A stretch of DNA of 11,661 nt. Origin: JANLSE01 sp031362265 (GTDB taxonomy: Bacteria > Chloroflexota > Chloroflexia > Chloroflexales > Roseiflexaceae). Location: NCBI GenBank assembly GCA_031362265.1, contig JANLSE010000720.1, positions 1-11,661 of the forward strand, given 5' to 3'. The notes beneath the pieces are model-generated. The model was not told where the DNA came from and did no database searches. It saw nothing but the letters and a program-made list of their open reading frames with translations. Every line of letters starts with the position of its first letter. Within the stretch, counting starts at the first letter, position 1. Positions 6,712-11,661 of this stretch are shown piece by piece. Position numbers and translations under genes: made by a program.

Positions 6712-6795
6712 TGGGGCGGTGGGTAAGTGTAGCGGCCAATCGGATGACGCCTAACCCTGGCGCTGACTCTTGACCCCTGTTGTAGGCAAGATATT

Positions 6796-7785
6796 ATGCC
6801 AAATTACGCTGCGATCACTGGCTGGGGAGTTGGCCTCCCTGAGCGGATTGTCACGAATGCGGATCTTGAACGGTTGGTCGAAACGTCAGACGAATGGATT
6901 GTGTCGCGTACTGGTATTCGTGAGCGCCGCATTGTTAGCCCAGGTGAGAGCACTTCCACACTCGCAACCGAAGCTGGGCGGCGTGCTCTGGCAATGGCTG
7001 AGGTTGACCCAACCGCAGTTGATTTGGTTCTGCTGGCGACCTGTACCCCAGATCGGCCCTTCCCTGCTACGGCCTGTACTGTTCAAGCTAATTTGGGCAT
7101 CCCGCGCGCAGGCGCCTTTGATTTGGCAGCGGCCTGTAGCGGCTTTGTGTATGGTCTGAGCGTTGCAACAAGCATGATACAGAGTGGTATGGCGCGTACA
7201 GTGCTATTCCTCGCAGCAGATGTGTTCAGCCGTAGCTTCATCAATTGGAACGATCGTAATACCTGTGTGCTTTTTGGTGATGGTGCAGGTGCACTTGTGC
7301 TTCAGGCAAGTACAACCCCACGTGGCATGCTGGCTTGCGATCTAGGCGCATCGGGTGCCGATGAGGAATTGATGGTTGTTGAAGGTGGTGGGACACGCCT
7401 GCCATTAACACCCGAGGTGATTGAGCAGGGTAAACAACATTTTGTCATGCAAGGGCGTGAAGTGTTTAAATTGGCAGTGCGTGGAATGGCTGAATCCTCG
7501 CTACGCGCACTCGAACTAGCAGAGCTTACACTTGATGATATTGCATTGGTCGTACCACATCAGGCCAACCTACGGATTATCGATGCTGCCGCAAAACGGT
7601 TAGATCTCCCGCTTGATCGCTTCCTGATCAACCTCGACCGCTATGGCAATACTTCTGCTGCAACAATCCCAATCGGATTAGTTGAAGCTGCCGAGCAAGG
7701 CCGCCTCAAAGCAGGTGATCATGTGCTGGTAACGGCATTTGGTGGCGGGTTGACCTGGGGGTCGGCAGTGATTCGCTGGGGGTAG
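6796..7785 (+). CDS. fabH: Beta-ketoacyl-ACP synthase III
   Basis: FabH starts fatty acid synthesis by condensing an acyl-CoA (acetyl-CoA or a branched short acyl-CoA) with malonyl-ACP. The 329-residue protein has the Cys-His-Asn triad: C114 in AAACSGF, H255 in PHQANLR and N285 in YGNTSAA. It also has the family's DEWIVSRTGIRERR near residue 32, the GDGAGALVL loop, and the C-terminal AFGGGLTWGSAVIRW. The ATG at 6796 gives the normal family N-terminus; the ribosome site (TAGG, 6783-6786) is modest. In many bacteria plsX lies between rpmF and fabH, but here it is missing and a terminator intervenes. Downstream is fabD, separated by a 342-base repeat island, so coupling of the two is uncertain. 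Confidence 0.97.
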   Translation: MPNYAAITGWGVGLPERIVTNADLERLVETSDEWIVSRTGIRERRIVSPGESTSTLATEAGRRALAMAEVDPTAVDLVLLATCTPDRPFPATACTVQANLGIPRAGAFDLAAACSGFVYGLSVATSMIQSGMARTVLFLAADVFSRSFINWNDRNTCVLFGDGAGALVLQASTTPRGMLACDLGASGADEELMVVEGGGTRLPLTPEVIEQGKQHFVMQGREVFKLAVRGMAESSLRALELAELTLDDIALVVPHQANLRIIDAAAKRLDLPLDRFLINLDRYGNTSAATIPIGLVEAAEQGRLKAGDHVLVTAFGGGLTWGSAVIRWG

Positions 7786-8116
7786 GAGCGCAAAACGCAG
7801 AGCGCAGAGCGCAAAGCGCAGAGCGATGTAGCATTGAAGCATTGGAGCGTAAAAGCGCAAAGCGCAGAACATAAGAGCATTGAAGCCGGGTACCATACCG
7901 GGGTGCCAGACCCAAAGGGTGCCCCGGCCTGGTGCCTCGGTGAAGCATTGGAATGGTTCTTGGTTCTGGTTCTTAGCAGGCGAACACAAGATTCGCCCGT
8001 ACGATGGTTCTTGGTTCCGCAGTTCCGCGGTTCTGCGGTTCTTGTTCTCTTGTTCCCTTGTTCTCTTGTTCGGTTCTTGGTTCTTGTTCTCCTGTTCTTG
8101 GTTCTCGTTCTAGAGT
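7786..8116 (-). repeat. Intergenic repeat island 2, between fabH and fabD
   Basis: The island fills the fabH-fabD gap. In plus-strand order it contains: 7-base GCGCAGA/GCGCAAA words (7788-7825); GCATTGAAGCATTGGAGCG (about 7830-7848); more GCGCAAA words; a shared 20-base module at 7875-7894; a GGTACC/CCGGGG hairpin module (7887-7938, stem CCGGGG 7898-7903 with CCCCGG 7922-7927); the 49-base hairpin module (7968-8016); CCGCGGTTCTGCGG words; and 8-base CTTGTTCT words (about 8038-8110). The tract ends one base short of the fabD ribosome site. The same modules occur, reverse-complemented, in islands 3 and 4. No gene lies here; the open frame is a result of stop-free repeats. Confidence 0.85.
7968..8016 (-). 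repeat. 49-base hairpin module, copy 1
   Basis: Read on the minus strand, this matches 10182-10230 at 48 of 49 positions. It centres on GGCGAATCTTGTGTTCGCC, a 7-bp stem with loop CTTGT in which one stem pair is a T-G wobble in this copy. It is flanked by AACCAAGAACCATCGTACG and TGCTAAGAACC. Confidence 0.9.
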
Positions 8117-8130
8117 GGAGCTTTCCCTTG
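8117..8130 (+). promoter_or_regulatory. Ribosome binding site and TTG start of fabD
   Basis: GGAG at 8117-8120 is followed by seven bases and then TTG at 8128-8130. The next codons give the family N-terminus NTAFIFPGQGSQ. This decides the fabD start against any of the upstream in-frame starts that lie within repeats. Confidence 0.85.
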
Positions 8131-9060
8131 AATACCGCCTTTATCTTCCCTGGCCAGGGATCGCAGGTCGTTGGGATGGGGCGTGAGCTCTATCAATCGT
8201 CCCAGGTGGCACGCGCGATTTTTGAACTGGCCGATGCAACATTAGGTTTTTCAATATCCCGTATCTGCTTTGATGGGCCGGAAGATCAACTTACTGCGAC
8301 CGAGAATGCACAACCAGCGCTGCTTACTACGAGTATTGCGCTCTTGGCTGCACTGGCAGATACCACAAACGTGGCAGCATATGTGGCTGAGCGTGCTGCG
8401 TTTGTTGCTGGGCATAGCCTGGGTGAATATTCAGCAATGGTAGCGGCTGGAGCCCTAGAATTTACAACCGCTCTTCAATTGGTTCGTCGGCGTGGCGAAC
8501 TGATGGCGAGTGCGAGCGATGGTGCGATGGCAGCCGTGCTGGGGGCCGAAGAGTCGGCTCTGGAAGAAGCGTGTCGTCAGGCATCACAAGCGAATGAACT
8601 TGTGGTTGTTGCAAATTATAATGCACCAGGCCAATTAGTTATTAGTGGGGCAACCGCGGCGGTAGAGCGTGCAGGTATACTGGCAAAGGAGCGCGGGGCA
8701 AAACGCGTGATCCCACTTAAAGTCAGTGCGGCCTTTCATTCACCATTGATGCGGCAAGCAGCGGCAGGTTTACGGCCAGAACTCGATGCTGCTAGTTTTT
8801 CCGATGCGCAGGTGCCACTACTGGCGAATGTTTCCGCAGTGCCACTTGTGCTCGCCGCCGATCTGCGCGCTGAACTGGCAGCACAAGTGACCTCACCGGT
8901 ACGCTGGATTGCCTCGATCGAGCATATGAGTGTCGATGGCGTACAATCCTTTGTCGAGATTGGCCCTGGTGCGGTGCTGACAGGCCTTGTCAAGCGAATC
9001 ACATCGAGCGCGAAGCTTGTGAATGTGGCCGATATGGCGGGGATACAGGCGTTCGCTTAA
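8128..9060 (+). CDS. fabD: Malonyl-CoA:ACP transacylase
   Basis: FabD moves malonyl groups from CoA to acyl carrier protein, feeding fatty acid elongation. From the TTG start the product has 310 residues, the usual length. Key residues are Q10 and Q13 in FPGQGSQ, the nucleophile S97 in GHSLGE, H204 in AAFHSP, the conserved NYNAPGQLVISG strand (about 163-174) and the C-terminal VEIGPGAVLTGLVKRI. The frame stays open 98 codons upstream, but that stretch is repeat DNA translating to low-complexity FLVLVL-type sequence, so I exclude it. The gene follows fabH but is separated by repeat island 2. It is followed by a good terminator and converges on a glycosyltransferase gene. fabG, acpP and fabF do not follow here. 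Confidence 0.95.
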   Translation: MNTAFIFPGQGSQVVGMGRELYQSSQVARAIFELADATLGFSISRICFDGPEDQLTATENAQPALLTTSIALLAALADTTNVAAYVAERAAFVAGHSLGEYSAMVAAGALEFTTALQLVRRRGELMASASDGAMAAVLGAEESALEEACRQASQANELVVVANYNAPGQLVISGATAAVERAGILAKERGAKRVIPLKVSAAFHSPLMRQAAAGLRPELDAASFSDAQVPLLANVSAVPLVLAADLRAELAAQVTSPVRWIASIEHMSVDGVQSFVEIGPGAVLTGLVKRITSSAKLVNVADMAGIQAFA

Positions 9061-9063
9061 ACT

Positions 9064-9173
9064 ACCACAGAGGTACAGAGGCACTGAGGTGTAGGAACTG
9101 AGATGAGTGGCGAATTACAAGTCGTCACTCTTTTATTTATTCTGGCCCTTCTGTGTCTCTGTGCCTCTATGGT
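9064..9173. repeat. CACAGAG-type inverted repeat around the fabD terminator
   Basis: The left arm, 9064-9089 (ACCACAGAGGTACAGAGGCA and six more bases), is the near reverse complement of the right arm at 9147-9173, with about four mismatches and one gap. The arms enclose the fabD terminator. The right arm lies inside the last codons of the glycosyltransferase gene and belongs to the same word family as 4088-4210. It may be a small mobile-like or recombination-derived repeat pair. Confidence 0.75.
9105..9141 (+). terminator. Rho-independent terminator after fabD
   Basis: GAGTGGCGA (9105-9113) and TCGTCACTC (9122-9130) form a nine-pair stem with one G-T wobble and the loop ATTACAAG. TTTTATTTATT follows (9131-9141). 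It lies 45 bases after the fabD stop, and its T tract overlaps the last codons of the convergent glycosyltransferase gene. Confidence 0.88.
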
Positions 9174-10119
9174 GAGATGTACGCAACCGGCGTGCGATGC
9201 CAACTGGGTAGCCTAGCATCTTCGCGAGATCGCCTACCACGCGAATAAGCGGGATGAGTCCGAGCGCTTGGGCCTGTTGATTGAGGCTCAGTGTCGGAGC
9301 ACGGCGGTGTAAACGGCGGGCAGGTGCTGCACTGTAGGCTATTGCGCCTGCGATATGGAAGAATAATAGCCATGGATACCACAAGGCCGCTAGCAATAGC
9401 ATGAAACCTCCCAAATAGGCAGTGTAGCGTAGAATGTGGCGTTTGCGCCAGAGATCCGCGTGGCCATCCCCAAATGCGTAGTTATAATATTGGCGTGCAA
9501 AGGCCCTGAGTGATTCACGTGGCCGGAAATTGACGATCGCACCTCGTGCAAAGGCCATCCGCATTCCTGCATTCTTTACTGCCATATCGAAGATTAAATC
9601 CTCACAGTAGCTGGCCCACTCAGGGTAGCCACCAACTTGTTCCCATGCTGCCTTAAGAAAGGCAACCGATTTGCCAAATGGCAGGAATGTTGCTGGGTTG
9701 ATCTCTTCGATATCACGATAATTTGTGGCGGCGAGGGTTAATTCGAAGAGGCTTTGCGGCGCGGCGCGGAAGAACCCGCCGACCATGTCGGCATTGCCTG
9801 CCACAAGCGGCGCACTGATCTCGGCTAACCAATCGAGGTCGAGGGTTAGCCCTGCATCGGTGCAAGCGATGATTGGGCCATGTGCGTGCCGAATGGCATT
9901 ATTGCGACCAGAAGGGATATTATGGCCACCAGACACTAATCGAATTGGATAACCACGCGCAATGTATTCTTCAACAATCGCAGCTGTACGATCACTGCTA
10001 CCACAATCATTGACAACAATCTCATCCGGTGTTCGCGATTGAGCAAGCATCGAATCAAGCAGCAATCCAATATTGTCGGCCTCATTCTTGACCGTGCAGA
10101 CGAGCGAAATAAGCAACAT
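9133..10119 (-). CDS. Family 2 glycosyltransferase with C-terminal membrane helices
   Basis: The GT-A fold enzyme, 328 residues from the ATG at 10119, should move a sugar from a nucleotide donor onto a cell-envelope or extracellular acceptor. It opens with SLVCTVKNEADNIG, then VVNDCGSSDRT (usually DDGS-D; here ND-C-GSSD, about 36-45), CTDAGL (86-91) in the place of the metal-binding D-x-D, and the catalytic-base pair YCED (E173, D174). Hydrophobic helices follow at about 233-265. The last residues, TSHHRGTETQKGQNK, are encoded by a CACAGAG repeat and are probably not native. The start is uncertain: GTG 10128 and TTG 10116 are in frame, and GTGGAG at 10123-10128 is nearer ideal spacing for the TTG. 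The gene lies downstream of a sugar nucleotidyltransferase on the same strand, separated by repeat island 3. Confidence 0.88.
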   Translation of the reverse strand: MLLISLVCTVKNEADNIGLLLDSMLAQSRTPDEIVVNDCGSSDRTAAIVEEYIARGYPIRLVSGGHNIPSGRNNAIRHAHGPIIACTDAGLTLDLDWLAEISAPLVAGNADMVGGFFRAAPQSLFELTLAATNYRDIEEINPATFLPFGKSVAFLKAAWEQVGGYPEWASYCEDLIFDMAVKNAGMRMAFARGAIVNFRPRESLRAFARQYYNYAFGDGHADLWRKRHILRYTAYLGGFMLLLAALWYPWLLFFHIAGAIAYSAAPARRLHRRAPTLSLNQQAQALGLIPLIRVVGDLAKMLGYPVGIARRLRTSHHRGTETQKGQNK

Positions 10120-10137
10120 AGACTCCACTGGACTACT

Positions 10138-10409
10138 TTATTAGCGCAGAACCGCAGAACCGCAGAACCGCAGAGCCGCAGAACCAAGAACCATCGTACG
10201 GGCGAACCTTGTGTTCGCCTGCTAAGAACCGAGAACCAAAACGCAAAGGCGCAAAGGCGCAAAGTTCGGAAGCACGGGCACGCGACTTCAATACTCCATC
10301 GCTTCAATGCTTTAATGCTCCACCGTTACATCATTCCAACGCTCCAACGCTCCAACGCTACACCCAGAGGGTACCCGGCTCCAACGCTCCAATGTTTCAA
10401 CGCTTCGCA
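10138..10409 (+). repeat. Intergenic repeat island 3, between nucleotidyltransferase and glycosyltransferase
   Basis: Plus-strand order: five GAACCGCA-type words (10144-10183); the 49-base hairpin module (10182-10230); GAGAACC; GCGCAAAG words (10242-10264); a less ordered stretch; TTCAATGCTTTAATGCTCC (10302-10322); three CCAACGCT words (10337-10360); the ACCC-GGGT and GGTACCCGGCT module (about 10361-10389); then CTCCAATGTTTCAACGCTTC, ending at the nucleotidyltransferase stop. The shared modules run in the same order as on the reverse strand of island 2. No gene is seen. Confidence 0.85.
10182..10230 (+). repeat. 49-base hairpin module, copy 2
   Basis: The module contains the perfect seven-pair hairpin GGCGAAC-CTTGT-GTTCGCC at 10201-10219. 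It is identical at 48 of 49 positions to the reverse complement of 7968-8016; the single difference is in the stem (C here, T there). Confidence 0.9.
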
Positions 10410-11108
10410 CTACCTTCCCATCCAATCGACTTGGGCCTGAGCATAGGCTGCGGGTGTGCCAATGTCGAGTAGGTACCCTTTGAGTGGCCGCCCATACACA
10501 GGTTGTTGATCACGGAGAAGCGCTGGGATGATATCATGGCCGAAATCGCTGAAGCCGAGTGGGATGTGTGCTATCACATCTGGTTCGCAGACATACACGC
10601 CTGCGTTCGCTGTATCACCAGCATCCCAAATGGCAGGCTTTTCCACAAAACGCAGAACTCGGCCTTGTGGGTCGACCTCAATCATGCCTTGTGATTGCGG
10701 GGTGTTTGTGCGTTTCAGCGCTAGGGTCATGATGGCAGATCGCTCCTGATGGAATTGGATCAGATCCGCGAGATCCAGATCCATGAGGAGATCGCCATAA
10801 ATCACCAGAAATGGCTGATCAAAAAAGCCAGGAAACCCATAGATGGCCCCGGCTGTTCCGAGTAATTCTGTCTCTTGGTTATAGGCGATGCGTATGCCAA
10901 AGCGTGAACCATCGCCCAGCCCACTACGAACGACATCTGGTAGATGGTGTAGGTTGAGGGCTGCTTCGGTAACACCCGCTGCTGCTAGCCAGTGCATTGT
11001 CCGCTCAAGGAGTGGCTTCCCCGCAATGGGTAGCATTGGTTTTGGGCAGGTATCGGTTAACGGCCGCAGACGAGTACCGGCGCCAGCGGCGAGAACAAGC
11101 GCTTTCAC
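10410..11108 (-). CDS. Sugar-phosphate nucleotidyltransferase (short NDP-sugar pyrophosphorylase, MurU/GMPP-like)
   Basis: The enzyme should join a sugar 1-phosphate to an NTP, releasing pyrophosphate. The 232-residue protein begins with the signature LVLAAGAGTRLRPLTD (4-19), then PKPMLPIAGKP (22-32), LLGTAGAI (82-89), the metal aspartate in YGD (D106), FVEKP (154-158) and a second metal-site aspartate in LDIGTP (D215). It ends after the catalytic domain and lacks the beta-helix tail of full GDP-mannose pyrophosphorylases, like MurU-type enzymes of similar size; the substrate cannot be set. The start is GTG at 11108 with AAAGGAG (11116-11122) seven bases upstream. The frame stays open 70 codons further upstream, but only through repeat DNA. 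It may supply the donor for the glycosyltransferase downstream. Confidence 0.92.
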   Translation of the reverse strand: MKALVLAAGAGTRLRPLTDTCPKPMLPIAGKPLLERTMHWLAAAGVTEAALNLHHLPDVVRSGLGDGSRFGIRIAYNQETELLGTAGAIYGFPGFFDQPFLVIYGDLLMDLDLADLIQFHQERSAIMTLALKRTNTPQSQGMIEVDPQGRVLRFVEKPAIWDAGDTANAGVYVCEPDVIAHIPLGFSDFGHDIIPALLRDQQPVYGRPLKGYLLDIGTPAAYAQAQVDWMGR

Positions 11109-11115
11109 GAATAAG

Positions 11116-11122
11116 CTCCTTT
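11116..11122 (-). promoter_or_regulatory. Ribosome binding site that fixes the nucleotidyltransferase start
   Basis: Minus-strand AAAGGAG lies seven bases before the GTG at 11106-11108. The next residues, KALVLAAGAGTRLRPLTD, are the normal N-terminus of the family. Repeat island 4 begins immediately on its upstream side. Confidence 0.88.
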
Positions 11123-11123
11123 T

Positions 11124-11528
11124 AACGCAAAGACGCAAAGACGCAAGAGAACCGCAGAACCGCAGAACCAAGAACCTCAGAGCTGAACAAGAGAACAAAG
11201 AACAAGAGAACCAAGAACTAAGAACCGATACAGCACAGAGCGCACGATAGGAACCGCAGAACTGAGAACCAAGCCAACCTTGACGCAGCCGGAGAGAATC
11301 AATATGAGGTTCGCTCAATCGTGTCGATCATTCCAGCATCGTACTGGCGAACCTTGTGTTCGCCCGCACTAAGAACTACGGAGCTACGGAACAGGCGAAA
11401 CCTCACCCAGCCAGACCTAGAGGACTCACAGGCTCTCCTGCTTTGTGTTGTGCGCTCTACGCTTTGCGCTCCAATACGCTCTTGCTATGCGTTGTGCGCT
11501 TATGCGTTCTGCGCTTTACGCTTCGTGC
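11124..11528 (+). repeat. Intergenic repeat island 4, between dipeptidase and nucleotidyltransferase
   Basis: Plus-strand order: ACGCAAAG words (11125-11147), GAACCGCA words (11150-11168), GAACAAGA/GAACAAAG words (11186-11225), a second short GAACCGCA part near 11251, a stretch without clear repeats (11272-11330), the third hairpin copy (11337-11376), another stretch without clear repeats, then GCTTTGCGCTCC-type words (11448-11535) that end at the dipeptidase stop. The order agrees with islands 2 and 3. No GGTACC module was found here. No gene is seen in this stretch of about 400 bases. Confidence 0.8.
11337..11376 (+). repeat. Hairpin module, copy 3 (degenerate flanks)
   Basis: GGCGAACCTTGTGTTCGCC is intact, and CATCGTAC before it and TAAGAAC after it are kept. 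The outer flanks differ from copies 1 and 2. The stem has survived while its surroundings have drifted. Confidence 0.85.
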
Positions 11529-11661
11529 TCACGCTCCCCAGGTTTTACGGAGCACACGAACCCAGTTCTGGTGGGCCAGCTTATGGAGCGCGTCGTTATC
11601 GTAGCCACTTTTGCTGAGTGCCTCAATCAGCACCGGCAGGCCTGCGGCGTCGCCAATTGCG
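11529..11661 (-). CDS. Membrane dipeptidase, peptidase family M19 (C-terminal fragment)
   Basis: The frame is open from the window edge to a TGA at 11529-11531 and gives 43 residues. It begins AIGDAAGLPVLIEAL, continues GYDNDALHKLAHQNWVRVLR and ends KTWGA. The G-L-P-x-L-x-E-A-L pattern followed by an N-W/F-x-R-V-L-R ending is the typical C-terminus of renal dipeptidase-like zinc enzymes, which cleave dipeptides. The metal-binding residues lie outside the window. It is upstream of the nucleotidyltransferase on the same strand, separated by repeat island 4. The reading is confident as coding and good but not certain as to family. Confidence 0.75.
   Translation of the reverse strand, partial: AIGDAAGLPVLIEALSKSGYDNDALHKLAHQNWVRVLRKTWGA

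Noticed and set aside
6770..6797. Promoter-like TTGACC-N16-TATTAT before fabH
   Set aside because: The -10 box overlaps the fabH ATG at 6796 and would start transcription inside the gene; the family N-terminus clearly begins at that ATG.
7834..8127. 98-residue N-terminal extension of FabD
   Set aside because: It is translated repeat DNA of low complexity; the FabD N-terminus and a well-placed GGAG point to TTG 8128.
10144..10360. Possible CRISPR array in the tandem-word region
   Set aside because: Words of 7-9 bases are contiguous, with no 25-40 base repeats separated by unique spacers, and no cas genes are nearby.
10039..10472. Plus-strand open frames of 133 and 87 residues across island 3
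   Set aside because: They consist of translated tandem repeats and overlap the real minus-strand genes; no recognisable domain or ribosome site.

Overview
The window looks like chromosomal DNA from a Chloroflexota bacterium, most likely class Chloroflexia. This is inferred from the protein sequences, from an N-terminal four-cysteine module on the GerMN protein that I remember from Chloroflexota proteins, and from repeat-filled intergenic regions. I could not run a database search. There are eleven complete protein genes and two fragments cut by the window edges. I see no tRNA, rRNA, CRISPR array, transposase or phage gene.

Layout: (1) 1-75 may be the tail of an upstream plus-strand gene. It meets a minus-strand gene at 142-1767 for a membrane-anchored protein with two GerMN domains. 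(2) Divergent from that gene are a calcineurin-like phosphoesterase (1919-2653) and a class III PLP aminotransferase related to glutamate-1-semialdehyde aminomutase (2746-4083). (3) A housekeeping block follows on the plus strand: rsmD, coaD, a coiled-coil protein, a DUF177/YceD protein, rpmF, fabH and fabD. A textbook promoter (TTGACA, 17 bases, TATAAT) sits before the DUF177 gene, and good rho-independent terminators follow rpmF and fabD. The block links 16S rRNA methylation, CoA synthesis, ribosomal protein L32 and fatty acid initiation, an arrangement known in many bacteria; plsX, often found between rpmF and fabH, is absent. (4) The right end is on the minus strand. Transcription runs from the end of an M19 membrane dipeptidase, through a short sugar-nucleotide nucleotidyltransferase, to a family 2 glycosyltransferase that converges on fabD. 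The last two could cooperate in making a surface glycan.

The most unusual content lies between the genes. Islands at about 42-140, 7786-8116, 10138-10409 and 11124-11528 are built from one vocabulary: 7-9 base tandem words (GAACCGCA, GCGCAAA, GCTTCAAT and CTTGTTCT types), a GGTACC-containing hairpin module, and a 49-base module with the hairpin GGCGAAC-CTTGT-GTTCGCC. In the three complete islands the shared modules come in the same order and the same orientation relative to flanking transcription, and two islands run almost to a ribosome binding site. A second repeat class (CCACAGAG type) forms inverted pairs around 4088-4210 and 9064-9173. These repeats leave no stop codons in some frames. 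They therefore create false N-terminal extensions on fabD (real start TTG at 8128) and the nucleotidyltransferase (real start GTG at 11108), and supply the last 15 or so residues of the glycosyltransferase.

I found no defence system, biosynthetic cluster or clearly new enzymatic system. The repeat islands are the best candidate for something undescribed.
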